Source of the DNA: Turnera subulata
Taxonomy: Eukaryota > Streptophyta > Magnoliopsida > Malpighiales > Passifloraceae
Direction of reading: 5' to 3'
NCBI GenBank assembly: GCA_028386065.3
Contig: JAKUCV010004535.1
Location: forward strand, 14,594-78,593
DNA length: 64,000 nucleotides
Position numbers and translations under genes: made by a program. Position 1 is the stretch's first letter, and each line of letters begins with the position of its first letter. This document shows positions 44,879 to 57,764 of this stretch, one piece after another. The notes under the pieces were generated by a model. That model made no database searches and was not told the DNA's origin. It saw only the letters and a program-made list of their open reading frames with translations.

Positions 44879-45884
44879 ATGATGATGGCTAAGGAAGCAA
44901 CAACCTGCATGATCGTATTCGCGCTGCTACTACTGTGTGTGTCTGTCCCCATTGTCGTTAGTGTGGAACCAGAAGTGGATTTCCACTATCTGGTGGCGTC
45001 GTGGCCACCTTCCTTTTGCAACAACACTGAAAACAAGGCCAGAAAAGTGTGCTTCCTGCCGAACCTTGGATTTCGGTACGAGGAGTTCAGTATCCATGGT
45101 ATGTGGCCCCAGAAGGGTGGGGTTTCACTCATCGGCTGTGCAAATGAAGAAAACTTCGACGATAATAAAGTATGTATAAAATCCCTTCCTCTTCTCTTCC
45201 TACGTCTTAACTATGTTGTACACCTTAGCTGGTGCTCTCGTTTCTCTAATTTTTTTTCTTTTTTTCAAACTTTTCAGCTGGCACCTATGAAAACCACCTT
45301 GAATAAGCTATGGCCGAGCTTTAAGGTTCGAATTGAGGTGCTCTTCCGGGATTTCTGGAAAGAGGAGTGGGACAAACACGGCAAGTGTTCGGGACTTAAA
45401 CTAGAGAAGTACTTTCAAGTTGCAGTGGACAGATTCCAGGAGCAGGACCTCGAGAAAATCCTCCGATTGTCAGGTAATTAACCCTTTGCTTAAATATATG
45501 ATGACGATGATGATTTTATATATGCAATGCATGCATGCTTATAAACAAGTTTAATTTTACTAATTATGCAGTTGTTTGTTGTTTTTGATATTATATATGT
45601 ATATAATACATCCAGGGATCAGGCCTAACTCCAAGGTCACGGTTAAGCTGAGTACAATTGCAGCTGCATTCACCAGCAAGGGTGTCATTCCAGTAATCCA
45701 CTGCAACGATAACAAAATAACCAAAGCCAAGCAACTATTTGAGGTGTACCTCTGCGTGGAGGCAGACGGATCCAAGATTGTGCCATGTGGTACTTCTGTA
45801 TCCTCAAAAAATTGTGGTGGATCTCCCCGAATTGACCCTGACATTCTCTACCCAGTGTACGACCCCAAATTTAAGAGTGTTTGA
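44879..45884 (+). CDS. S-RNase-like T2 ribonuclease, three exons
   Basis: Exons 44879-45169, 45278-45473 and 45616-45884 (GT-AG introns of 108 and 142 bp) join to 251 residues. Residues 1-28 are a hydrophobic signal peptide, so the protein is secreted. RNase T2 motifs follow: LVASWPPSFC (38-47, C1), FSIHGMWP with catalytic His73 (70-77, C2), EEWDKHGKCS with Glu127 and His131 (126-135, C3), and VYLCVEADG (206-214, C5). Cys pairs and one sequon (N48) are present. By count, the mature part has 31 Lys/Arg and 27 Asp/Glu, so it is mildly basic. Intron 1 sits between C2 and C3, where S-RNase genes have theirs; intron 2, after LRLS, is extra for that class. T2 RNases cut RNA to 2',3'-cyclic phosphates; S-RNases do so in incompatible pollen tubes. 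Homology to S-RNases is clear, the self-incompatibility role is inference. The start could also be Met2 or Met3. Confidence 0.92.
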
Positions 45885-45919
45885 ATCTGGGTTAGATATA
45901 TATATATATATGTAATTGC

Positions 45920-45925
45920 AATAAA
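45920..45925 (+). promoter_or_regulatory. Polyadenylation signal of the RNase gene
   Basis: AATAAA, 36 bases after the stop codon. Confidence 0.6.
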
Positions 45926-47164
45926 ACAAACCGGCTTGGTCCTCTTGGCTGGCCTTGTGGGAGTTGTTTAAGTGCTAGCTGATCCTGCTGGTCATGTTAT
46001 ATATGGGGTTTCTCTCAGTTATCTCTGCTCTGTTTCTGATGATGTTATTGTTATGGGGTTTTCTTCCCCCTCCTCGTCGTACTATGTTCATGTATTAACT
46101 TAATTCGGCCCATTCGACGTCGATGGAGTAATTGTATGTAGGAACAAATTACACTTAAATTTTCTTTCGGTTTCACTTTCGGCACGAGCTGGCATGGGCC
46201 GTTGAACTTAATTTGAGGGACTAGGAGAGGCGATTTCGCATTGATTACGAAGCTTAATTTATCTTAATTTTGAGGGATGCTATTTCCGAAACCTTAAGAG
46301 TTTATTTGTAGTCAGTCACTTGGGTTGTTTCACCTCCTCCCTCCCGCTGCAGGCCGCGTTTGAGCTAGCGTGGTTTTGATGCTTCAGGTTGGTAAATGGA
46401 AGGTATGTATTTGGTGATTTCTGCTTCGGGGTTCGATTGTTCTTTTGTTATAGAAATGCATATGCGTGGTAGGTACCAGTTAAGTGTGGAGCTAGCTAAA
46501 AGTATGCAATTCAATTCCAACTTTGTGATCAATTGTGATAGTAGGCATTCGATTATTAATGATACGAGGTATAATTCTTCCTCATCAACTTTTAATTCTA
46601 CATTAGATAATGATTATAACATTAAATATTTATTTTCTTTTTCTTTCGTGTTTTGAGGGTTGAAATTTAATCTTACACTATTTATTTTATATTTGTCGTT
46701 AGTATTATTGTTGGTCATTTATTAACAAATCGTAGGTATTGTAGGTATTTTTTAAAATTCAAACCGGTTACGGGGTGGGTTTCTTGGCGGGTTTTTAAAA
46801 AGGTTGGATTAAGTATTCGGGTTGATAGTATGTAGGACCCGTAATGACTTTAGATTTGATGTGTCACTACAAAATACAAAACGACGTCGTTTTGGTACGA
46901 GATGACATCGTTTTGAAACACCTCCCAAATCTCATATCCAGGCAGCCCGCCACGGTACCTGACCAAGGGTTCATGAATGACCTGCCCACTAAAAGTCGGG
47001 GTACTGACCGACCAAACAAAAAGTCGGGGTACATAATTGGCCAAAACGTAAAAGATGGGGTACTGTGAAACCCAAAAACTTGGTGAAGGAAAATAGAGCG
47101 TAGTAGGTATTCTACTAACCCTCATTTTGGCCTCCCTTGATGCCTTGAGGTCGTCACGTGCCAA
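45926..47164. other. RNase 3' flank and intergenic region
   Basis: No gene recognised. 46874-46891 is a perfect palindrome CAAAACGACGTCGTTTTG. Three imperfect repeats of GTCGGGGTAC with a following GGCCAAA-like block lie at 46990-47065. Confidence 0.5.
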
Positions 47165-48514
47165 ACTCCTTTAAATAACTCTACGAGATTGTCACTTGGA
47201 CCCATATTTAATGTATCCTTCCTTCAATTGGGTAATGCAAACAACATTATCTTCATGAATTATTATTAAAGCATCTTCATCGATATCTTATCTTTTGTGG
47301 TCGCCATGATATAGCAGTAGTTCCTTCATGTATAAAGAAGTAGCATATGTCTGTCTGTGCTTTATCTGGATCAAATAATTGACTTACAACTGCAAAACAA
47401 ACTTTATTATATTTGGACTCACAAGGTTAAAATAACTTCATGTTATATCTTGCTAATAAGTTTATTACAAAAGCTTTAGGTTTTATGTTACTAGCAAGAT
47501 AAACTGCACTGATATGGTACTTCAGGACCAAACTAATCTTTTCAAAATTTTTCATTTCAAACTCTTTCTTTAAATATGCATGGCTTTTGGAAAATTCTTT
47601 AGGAATTCCAATAATATTTAAATCACAAATAAACATAATAACAAAATTCACATATAGATCAAAAATAACAATAATAATAAAGTCAAACATGCACTGATTA
47701 AATAAAATACATAAAGCATATATGCAAGCATGATTATACTATACATATCGAAATTGGTTCGAACCATGTAAATATCAATTTAGTTTAATTGAGTATATTC
47801 CTGGGAATTAGTTGCTTCAGGCAACTTGAATCCTTCAGGAATTGTCATATATATGTCATGACTTATGGATCGATAAAAATAGGCTGTAAGAACTTCCACT
47901 AGATGCATTTCTAGTTTTTCATGTACTGCCAGACTTATTAAATGATGAAAAATAATTGCATCCACCACAGGGGAGTTTGTCTCCTTATAATTGATACCGG
48001 ATCGTTGGGTAAAATTTGTACTACAAACAGTGTTTTATATCTCACTTCATTTTATTTTTGCACAAGTACCCATTTATTACTGACCAATTTTACACCATCA
48101 GTTATAGGGACTACAAGCCCAAAACTTCTCGCTTCATAAGCGAGTCTAACTCGGCCTTAATTGTGTATTTTTTCTTTGGCCAATTATTTTTGTACCTACA
48201 TTCATCAACAGATGCAGGTTTATGATCCTCATTTCTTTTTATAATATTTATCGCTATATTATATGCAAAATTCTATCGACGGTTATTTCACATCGGTTCT
48301 ACTTTGTTCCTCACACAGTATAACTGAACGAGATCTCATCATTTTCATTTACTTCAGGTATCTGAGTTACTTCTGGAACTTTATCAATTGTGTCAAGAAC
48401 CTCTTCTGAAGGATTTTCCTATTCTTGAGGACTTTCAACTTGAACCTCTACTGGAGGTTTTATTTTCTCGCTGGGCCATCTTGTATCTTTGCTCCTTTTT
48501 CTCTATCGAGAATT
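47165..48514 (-). pseudogene. Copia reverse transcriptase/RNase H relic
   Basis: Minus-strand frames show reverse transcriptase pieces: FHHLISLAVHEKLEMHLVEV, with a form of MKIPEGFK (47780-47968), and DLNIIGIPKEF, LKKEFEMKNF (47427-47690). An RNase H piece reads HEDNVVCITQLKEGYIK, then SDNLVELFK (about 47170-47290). Stops and shifts are frequent. Confidence 0.8.
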
Positions 48515-49840
48515 TTTATCTTTGGAACCGAGTGGTATTCCACGCTTTTGGTGCAATCTAGATTCATTTGCATTCTTTAATTGTTCTCCAGGAACATCAA
48601 TTTAAATAGGAGCATCTGTAGCTGGTGTATAAGATTTAGTCACTTTGTTTAGATCAGCAAATGTGTCTGGTAATTGATTTATCAAATTTTGCAAATGAAT
48701 CACCTTTTGAACTTTAGGCTCACACTGATTTGTTTGAGGATAAAAAATTGGATATTGGTATAGCATTTCAATAATCACTTGATCCAGCTGTTTATTTTTT
48801 CTCCCTGATGTTGGGTAAACACTTTCATCAAATTAGCAATAAGCAAATCTTGCTGTAGATAAATCTCTAATATCTAGTCAATGGTTTCAATTATTTTGTA
48901 ACTGATAGAGATTCATACCCAACATATATTCCCAATCTTCTTTAAGGACCAATTTTACTATACTGTGGTGGAGCAATTGGCATATATACAACCAATAGTC
49001 CGAAGATGGGAGATATTAGGTTCGTGATCATGAACAATTGAATGGGAGAGAGCTTATAATAATTTTTTGGCATGATGTGCATAATGCTTGCTAGATGCAA
49101 AATTGTATATCCCCAAGTAATAATGAGGAGTTTGCATCTCATCAATAATGACCTTGCAATCAATTAAAAATGTTTGATAAACGGTCCTGCTAGACCGTTT
49201 TCAGTATAAACATAAACTACAGGATGTTCAACCATAAATTCAAATGATATATTAGAACTAAATTTACTAGCATTATCAAGTGTGCTCACAATTTGATTAA
49301 TTATGATAAAAAGTGCAAAAATATCAAATTGCATGAAAACAAGAAGTACACACATGGGGACCATCTAGTCGATGCATTGATTAAAATCATAAAGTACCTA
49401 AATGGTCCACATAACAGATGTACATATCCATAAATATTTATCTGAATTCTTTTCAAAGAATACTGGTGATTCTAGGCCAATCTTATCATATGCAGGCCAT
49501 ATAATTAATTTTTCTTGTGAGCAAGCAAGTACATAAAAATTTATTAAATTGGAAAAACTTCTGGTTTTTCAATGAATAACCAAATGACTTTTAATAATTC
49601 AATGCATCGGTATTGATCTGGGATGGCCCAACCGGTCATGTCAAATAATAAATCCACCAGCCAACTTCTAGTTGGTGCTAGCTTCGGGCTGTGCAAACTA
49701 TATATTAAATATTTTGGGAAAAATTCTTTGCCAGCTACAGGCTGGTACCAGTTTCAGACTGTCATATGCAAACTTCAGGCTATTGTGTATCAGTTTTAAA
49801 TTACTGTGTGCCACTCATAATTCATGACAGAAAAATTAGA
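48515..49840 (-). pseudogene. Copia protease/integrase relic, copy A'
   Basis: Nearly identical to 1815-3120. The integrase motif region NGLAGPFIKHF (about 49164-49200) and the C-terminal PIAPPQYSKIGP (48942-48980) are readable; frames are broken. Confidence 0.8.
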
Positions 49841-50138
49841 GTGATTGAGTAATTATTAATGTGAAGGCAAACCTTTTCAAAAAGTAATTGAACAATTATT
49901 AATATGACGGCAAACCTTTTCAAAAAGTAAATCCTTAAAGATTGAAAAAGCTTTAGAGTTTTGTGAAAAAATAATCTGCATTTCTGATCACCGAAATTTC
50001 TGTTGGATTTTTTCCGAACACACAAAAAGGTTCCACGTTTGAAAAACTGGCATCTCGCTTTCTAAGCTCAGACTATACAAGGGAGGAGAGTTATATGGTG
50101 AAAACAGAAGGATTTAGAAAAAAAAAAACGAGAGAAAA

Positions 50139-52369
50139 ATACCTTTTCCGACTACTGTCTTCTTTTTTAAGGATGCCTCTCTTGGAAGGAGGAATAGGTT
50201 AGCATATAGAATGGTGAATGACCGGCAAAAGGAATTACCTAGTGAGCTTGCAAGAATTCTTCATTTGGTTTTTGTTGATGAGCTCTATTCATCTAGGTTT
50301 TTTGTAACTCCTATGGAAGAAACTTTTTTCTAAGAAGACCAAGGCAACCTAACGGCTTCCTTTTATGGCTCGGCTAATTCTATTATGTTTTTCATTCCTA
50401 ATAGACTTCAGGAATTTCAACTAGAGCCTTCTTGTCAATTTCTGAATCAGAGTAGTTATTATCAAGTTTCCATGATGGCTCGGAGTGTCCCTAGAGTGTC
50501 TGGGTTACCGCTAGACCTAGCAAAATAGGTAGTGACACGACAACCCAACACGAACCCGATACGAAATTAGCAGGTATAGATCAGAAGTTTTCGACACGTT
50601 CAGTTAAATGGATCGACACGATCCGACACGAAAAAAGGCAGTTCAGGTCATGGGTCAACCCGCGGGTTGGCGGGTTGTCCCGCGAACCCGTTTATTTGGC
50701 ATAGATTTGAATTTTGATTTATGGGTAATGGAGTTATTATTGAGTCTTTATCCTTTGCGGCAACTTTAAATTAATAAAAATAAAATAAACCAACCACCCC
50801 CACCTAACCCAAAGGCCAAATCCAATTAGTACTAAAACTAAAACACAATTCACTCACCCTGCCGACAACGAAACTCTCTCTCCCTCTCCCTCTCATAAAC
50901 ACGCACTCTCTCAAAAACTCAAAGACAAACCCTAGCCAAAAAAAATCAACTCTCTTCCTCTTAATCTAACTCTCTATCAGCCTAAGTTTCCATTCTCTCC
51001 CTCTCGATCTCACAGTCTTCAGCGTCAATTTCTCCTTGAACCAAAAATCCCAAAAGATCAAGCACAAACCCTAGCAAAAAAATTCATCTCTCTCCCCCTC
51101 AATCTCACTGTCAACCAGCTTGAGTTCAGCGCTTTCCCTCTCAATCTCATTGTCAACGAGCTTCGATTTCAACTCTCTCCCTCGTCTGTGCTCCTGAATC
51201 GTGAGTACCCCCTTCTCCTCCTCTTCCTATAAAGCTACCTCTCCTCTTAAATTTCTTCTTTTTTTTTTTTTGTTTCTGGTTCCATCATGAAATCCCCTCC
51301 CTCTCTTTTCTATAAATTAAAATGACTAATAGTTATTAATAACAAATTTTACCATTTAAAAAAGAAAAGAACATTTTTTCCCCAGTCAAATAGAAATTAA
51401 ATTTGCATGGTTTCTTTTGCAGGAACCCCTAATCAATGAAAATTGCATTTTTTTTTTGTTTTGCAGGAACCCCAAATCAATTTCAACGTTTGGGGCTCGA
51501 CAAGCTGTTGAGTTGTGCCGGAACCCCAAATCGATTTCTTGCTTGCCGAGTTGTGCAGGAACCTCAAATCAATTTTTTTTGAAAAATGTTAAGCTCTTGG
51601 ACTGGGTATTACGAATTGGAATGTTGAATTATGTAGATGAGGGGCATGTAATGTAATTAGTTATTTATATTAACGCCTATAATTTCATGAATAGGTAATT
51701 AAATAGGTAAATGGATTATATTTGTTTTTTCTATCATTGTCTATATTTTTTTGTAAACAGGTAGCTAAATAGGTTTTTTTTATTCAATACGTAAACGGGT
51801 AGCTAAATAGGTAAACGGGTTGTGTTAATGGATACCTAACTATTGAACTGTTAAAGTAAACAGGTTGAGCAGGTTGACCCATGACTGATCCGCATTTTGG
51901 CGGGTTAGTGTCGACACGACCCGATTATTAATCGTGTCGACACGACCCGATTATTAATCGTGTCGTGTTTGTGTCGAGGGTTTAGTACCTGTTTACCTGT
52001 CTGACCCGACACGAACCCGACCCGCCCGCGAACACGAATTGCCAGGTCTAGTTACCGCCTACATGGCCTAAGGTTCGACTGCTACTATGGAATTGCAGGG
52101 GAGTAGCCAGACGATCCCAAGATTTTGTGCGTACCTTTAGGGATCTGAGGAATCAGTACAAGCCTAACATTGTACTAATCACCGAAACCTTGTGGCAACC
52201 TGAAGAAAATCATGGAGTCATTCCACTCTGTTGTCTTCCAACAAATCAGTTTGAGTTTCATGGAGAAAACTACATGGGTGGTATGTGGTTCTGTTGGAAC
52301 GAGAGTGTTAGGGTCAACATCAATAATGAAGCTCAAAATTTTAGAGTCAATGTTGTACCCAACAGATAA
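50139..52369 (+). pseudogene. ORF B pseudogene (copy A')
   Basis: Same as 3440-5098: ATA start, TAA replacing Leu in FFLED, and hAT insertion at the same base. Small differences include Gly-Arg restored in LGRRNRLAY and FFKD for FFVED. The C-terminal exon-like part (52127-52369) reads GGMWFCW where copy A has GGMWFSW. The two copies therefore decayed before the segmental duplication. Confidence 0.8.
50512..52050. mobile_element. Non-autonomous hAT transposon (copy A')
   Basis: Inverted ends TAGACCTAGCAAAA and ATTGCCAGGTCTA with 8-bp duplication GTTACCGC (50504-50511, 52051-52058). It keeps about 570 bp (50720-51250, a C/T-rich leader-like part) deleted in copy A. No transposase frame. Confidence 0.9.
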
Positions 52370-52374
52370 TAAAA

Positions 52375-53073
52375 ATATATAAATAATTGTTTAAACTTAT
52401 GTATGAGAATAATTCCTCTATGTGAATGTTCTCCAGTAATGGCAATAATAATATAAATGTGCATGTTTTTCCTTAGCTTTGCCATTGTTATAACCATTAG
52501 GGTCATAATAATTAGAATGGTTTCTTTCATATCCATGTCCACATCCTCGGCCATGACCAAAACTATAATTATACAGTCGCATTCGCTTCAGGAAATGGAG
52601 CAGAGTCAATTGGACGGGATTTAGTATTCTTATTTAAAGCTTGTTATTCTGTTCTGCCACCATGAGCCATGAAAATAAATTCAAATATTTCGTGAATCCT
52701 TTTTCACCATATTGCTACTGCAGGAGCACATTTAATGTACGAGAAATGGAGATTTTTTTCTCGTATCAGCATCAGTAATATATTCTCCACACAATTTCAT
52801 CTGAGAAATTATTCGAAATCGCAACCTCAGATGCATACACTTGTAATAAAATTTTGGGAGAATAACCATCTTCTGTTGGTCATAACTTTCTTTTAAATTC
52901 TTCCAAAGATCTGCAGGATCTTTAACCGTAAGACATCTAGTCTTTGCTTTGTTTCATTCTTTTATTGTGTCTTCCAGACTATTAGATGCATTTAAGAATC
53001 TAATGCCCATGACAAATTTCTTCCAGAAATTTAAAGGGCCTCGAATTTAAGTTTTGTAATGTCGACTATAGTA
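52375..53073 (-). pseudogene. Copia gag relic, copy A'
   Basis: As 5100-5802: the Gly/Arg-rich part and damaged zinc-knuckle lie at 52400-52570 and the Gag core at 52740-53010. Interrupted by X2 just upstream of the retained core. Confidence 0.8.
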
Positions 53074-54282
53074 ACAGTTGTAACGACCCTGGTAAAATTT
53101 CGCAATTTTACCGAGCCGTTTTGACTTTTACGATGGTTAATAAAGTTTTACCGCTGTTAAACAAGAATTATCTCAAGATTTTACCGGGAATTATCGAACC
53201 TCGGATTCCGATTCCCGAGGGGTACGAGACGTTCTGGAGTATTCTCTATCAACAACCGAGCCTAGGAATTTAATTCCAAGAGTTACTCGGGGTTACCGAA
53301 AATTTTACACGGCTTACCAAGCTTTGGTTTACAATTCCGGGACTTGCACAATGCTCAGAAGAATTGATTGGATTTTCCGAGCCAAAGTAGTATTTTCGGA
53401 ACCGGGACGAATTTCGGAAAGACGAAAATGCCCCTGTGACGGTAATGGATCAAGAGTCGGATCGAAGGGTATTTTAGTCTATTCCCGGACCAATAATTCT
53501 GCCGACACCCGAGCCGTGATTTTTCTCTCTCCCGGGCCACCTCTTCCCTGTCTTTTTCTCTTTTCCCTTTTTCCATTTTTCTTTTCTCCTTTCCTATTTA
53601 TTTTTTTTTCTTCCGGTTTTTTTTTTCCTTCTACTTCTTCCTTACTTTTCTTTTCTCTTCTCCTTCACTCTTTTCCCTTCCCGACTTTCTTCTTCCTTTC
53701 CGGTCACTCCTCCTTCCTTGAATTCTTCCCCTACACACTTCCAGAAATTTTCTTCTCCTCCCTGTCTTTTTCCTCCTTCCCTCTCCTTTAAATCTCCTCC
53801 TCCCTCGCTGCACCGACTCCACACCCCCCTTCCTCCTCTCGCTTTGCCCTTCTCTGCATCTCCTCCATCATCCACCAACTTCCCTCTCGCCTCTGCCTCT
53901 CCTCCGTCTGTTTCTCCGCACCGCCGTGCAACCACCATCGCTGACCCGATCCTCCTTTTTCGCTGTTTTCACCGCCGCCACCCTCATCCTTCACTTCCGC
54001 CGAGCCAACGCCCCTATCACCGAATCGTCGCAGCTCCCTTTTCCCTCTCTCTCTCCCTCTACCCCTGCTCGCACATCCACCGCCACCCAGTCGCGCGTCG
54101 CTAAGGCGGTAACCGTCCGGCGAAACAGAGCCGCCCTCCATCGATCCCTCATCTCCTCTCTGTCTCTACTCCTCGCCCTCTGCACCTAGCAACCGCCGCC
54201 GCAAACGAGTCGAGCTCGTCACCACCAAGGCTGTAACGTCCCGGCTTGTCGACTGTCACTACAGACCAATACGGGACGGGGA

Positions 54283-54348
54283 GAACTTCCCAGGAGGTCA
54301 CCCATCCTAGAATTTCTCCAAGTCAAGCACGTTTAACTTTGGAGTTTT
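54283..54348 (-). other. 5S rRNA-derived segment in Cassandra LTR (left)
   Basis: Reverse complement of the 3' part of plant 5S rRNA: CTTCCCAGGAGGTCACCCAT followed by CCTAG, CAAGCACG and TTAACT..GGAGTT. It probably carries an RNA polymerase III promoter remnant. Confidence 0.85.
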
Positions 54349-54851
54349 TCTAGAATGAGCACCGAAAAGGTAAGTGCACCTTGTTGATATAGTTAGTACC
54401 CATCAAATCGTTTAAGCTATTCTCGATTGTGCAGTCCCATACCTGTACAACCTCGAAATCACTTCATTTGAGCTATTCTTAATTATACAGTCCCATACCC
54501 GTATAAATATGAAATCGCCCCAACTGTGCAGCCCCATCCCTACATAGTCTCATGATCTCTCCTATTCCGGTGTGGATTCGGTTCATTCCTGTACCCCTCC
54601 TTATAGAAGCCTGCCAGAAGCCGCTCCTTGTCCATGCTCATCCCGGCACCGGCGTACACTTCCCGCCCTCATAGACCCCGGATGTCACAGGCCCACCAGC
54701 TTCCGCTAGGTTCGTCCCCGAACCCTGCACCGTACTAGGGGAGTTCTGGAGCTCCGCTACCAACTGTAACGTCCCGGCTTGTCGACTGTCACTACAGACC
54801 AACACGGGACCTTTCCAACATGCTTTGTCCTTACTCGCACATTTCCGGGGA

Positions 54852-54917
54852 GAACTTCCCAGGAGGTCACCCATCCTAGAATTGCTCCAAGTCAAGCACG
54901 TTTAACTTTGGAGTTTT
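54852..54917 (-). other. 5S rRNA-derived segment in Cassandra LTR (right)
   Basis: Second copy of the 5S-like segment, with the same key blocks CCTAG, CAAGCACG and GGAGTT. The right LTR is the 5' LTR in element orientation. Confidence 0.85.
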
Positions 54918-57764
54918 TCTAAAATAAGCACCGAAAAGGTAGGTGCACCTTGTTGATATAGTTAGTACCCATCAAACCGTTTAAGCTATTCTCGATTGTG
55001 CAGTCCCATACCTGTACAACCTCGAAATCACTTCATTTGAGCTATTCTTAATTATACAGTCCCATACCCGTATAAATATGAAATCGCCCCAACTGTGCAG
55101 CCCCATCCCTACATAGTCTCAGGACCTCTCCTATTCCGGTGTGGATTCGGTTCATTCCTGTGCCCCTCCTTCTAGAAGCCTGCCAGAAGCCGCTCCTTGT
55201 CCATGCTCATCCCGGCACCGGCGTACACTTCCCGCCCTCATAGACCCCGGATGTCACAAAGGCTAAGAACGCTCCGCCGACCTCTCCTCTGCCCCTACAA
55301 CTCGCGCCGCCGTCGGGGTAAGTTGCTGCCACTGAATTAAATCCCCTTTCCTCTCTGTGATTTTGATTAATTAAAATACTCTTGAATCGATGTGTGCGGG
55401 TCGAATTGGTTGAATTAAAAACTGATTTACTTGGGTCTGATTTGATTGTGTTGGTTTGGGGTGGATTCAGGCGTGTTGGTTGTGATGCCGCTGTTGATGT
55501 TGTTGTGGATGTGGGTAGTCGCGTTTTGGGTGGCTGATGTGGTAGTTTGGTGGTGTTCCGGCCACCGGAAAGTTACTGTGGTAATGGTCACAGGGCTGGT
55601 GGTTGGGTTGTTGGCGTGGTGGTACGGTGTTGGTGTTTTGTTCACTGATGAACAGTAGTCGAGGACTACTTTAGGCTGCTGTGAACAGTGACTACCGAAA
55701 TCCGCTGAAGCCTCAGGAATTTTTCGGCGATGACACGGGTATTTTCTAATAAACCCGGACATGGACTTTTGGGTAATTATCGGACCCTTGGACTATTCAT
55801 GACCCATTAACGGACCCGAACTTTTATAACGACGTTAATTGACGAACGTTTAACCAAATATTAAATTATGGTTTTATTTTAGATTTTACTTTTCTTTACT
55901 TTATGCTTTTAATTAATTTTCCAAGTGGGCTATTAAGAAGGCCCATTGTGTTTATTTTCCGATTTTATTTAATTTATGTTCTACTTGGGCTAATATTAAT
56001 AAAAGGCCCAGATTTATATATTTTATTATCACGAGCGACTGAAGGGTCGGGATATCGGCTTGGATGCTCGGTTCCAATTTTAATTTAAAATTAAGTATGT
56101 TTAGTATATCGATTGAGAACATATAACCAGTTAATTTCCAACTAATTGGAAAGGCTGACTTTATATTAAGTAAAATCATGGGAATAATAAAAATGGATAC
56201 AGTATTAAACAAATCGTCTAATAATTACTAGACCGGCATCATGCATGATCATCCTTGTTTGTGCATTGCAAGTGATTTTTGTTGTTATAATTATATGGAT
56301 ATCGAGGCTTAACCTGATATCGGCTTCCAAGGAGTATCAGGTGAGGATATAAACTTATAAACCTCGGTATGCTGCCTGTGATACTCGAGTTGGTATTTGA
56401 ATTGTTTGTTAATGTGTTTGTAATACGTTACTTGCCTTGATTTTGATTATGATATAATGGTTTCTGTTGTGATCCCTGTGGTGATGCCTGGACTCTATGT
56501 GTCCGATGATTGTTATGTTTGATTGTGTGGATATGTTTTTATCTTGATATCCTTGATTCTATTTTCTTATGGCAAGTGTGCCAAGTGAGTTATTTGTGAT
56601 CAAGTATATCCCGAGATGTTGTTAATAGCAGTAACCTAATTTGGGATATTGGATTGGTTTCCCATAGGAGCTGTGAGGCTGAGAGCCTGCTCGGGAAATA
56701 TGATGAGTTGTTGAACAGGGTTACTGTAGTCAGTGGAAAAGAAAAGAAAAAATAATAAAATATGGTAATATCACTTAGATACCTAGATGTCACGTGAAAG
56801 GTAGAGGTACGACTGGGTGGTAGCCGCTTGTGATATGTGATTTGTTGGTCATTTATGGGGGAGATGTGCTTGGTGTCCGCTCCCGGATATTATTATTATT
56901 ATTTTGGCACTAGGGGAGATGTGCTTGGTGTCCGCTCCCTGGCTGTGCCGGTTTGTTGATTTTTGTTTTACGGGGAGTACCCTGGGGTCAGCTAACCTGG
57001 CTACCAAGTACGACCGATACTTATCACGTAACGGGGCCCTAATAATAAAATTGGAAAGTACGTCATAAGTTGTTCATGAGTCCATAAGTATGCGGTTAGA
57101 CAGTGGGCTTGATTGGATGTTTGATTGATTTTGATGCTATACTATACTTGTTGTACTATATTGTTTTCTGTTGCTGGTTCGATGTTATTGCGGTTGCTTG
57201 TATACTTTGGTTTATTTGTTTATCGGTGAGACAGTGGTTGGTCTCACCCTCACACGGTACTTGCAGAAAGTTGATCATTAATCAGGATTGCATCCCGGCG
57301 GTTGCGGTGTTTCCTCGGTCAGGAGTCAGATCCAATAATTTGCATTGAGTTTTGCATGAGCTGTCACTGCATATCTAGAAAATGCTTCCGTTGTGCTGAT
57401 GATGTTATTCCCGTGTCAGATGACATAAATGTAGTTGCATGACTATTTGATGTTGTATTGTTGTGAATCTTAACTTTCTTTGTATGATGGCCAAGTGGTG
57501 GCACTGTTGATCGGTAATTACTGTATGTTGGGTAAATTGGGGTCGGGGTGTTTCATTTTGGTAGTGGAGCGGGCGGTAGGTCATTGGGTGTTTGTTGTGC
57601 TTGTTTGCTGTGCATAGCTCGCTCCACATGATTAACATTTTACATTCATATACATATCACTAATGCATTATGGATCCAGTCGAGGGACGCCAGCCTGCCG
57701 CAGAACATTCATATAAAGGTTATTAATTTCACACACATACTTAAACATACAGATTTTATTAATA

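Larger units (their letters stand above)
54232..55258 (-). mobile_element. Cassandra TRIM retrotransposon
   Basis: Two direct repeats (54232-54689 and 54765-55258), each TGTAACGTCCCGG...GGATGTCACA in plus view, surround a 75-bp interior. Target duplication AAGGC (54227-54231, 55259-55263). The interior has TGGTAGCGGAGC on the minus strand, a primer-binding site, so the element points minus. Both LTRs contain a 5S rRNA-like segment, the hallmark of the Cassandra family. The left LTR lacks about 36 bases present in the right one. Confidence 0.92.
53079..57555 (+). mobile_element. X2 5' LTR
   Basis: From TGTAACGACCCTGG to GGGGTCGGGGTGTTTCA, 4477 bp including the Cassandra insertion; 3445 bp without it, like the 3431-bp solo LTR at 5808. 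A splice-donor-like GGGGTAAGTTG lies near 55317. Confidence 0.9.

Noticed and set aside
54283..54917. 5S rRNA genes
   Set aside because: Only the 3' part of 5S rRNA with mismatches, inside Cassandra LTRs.
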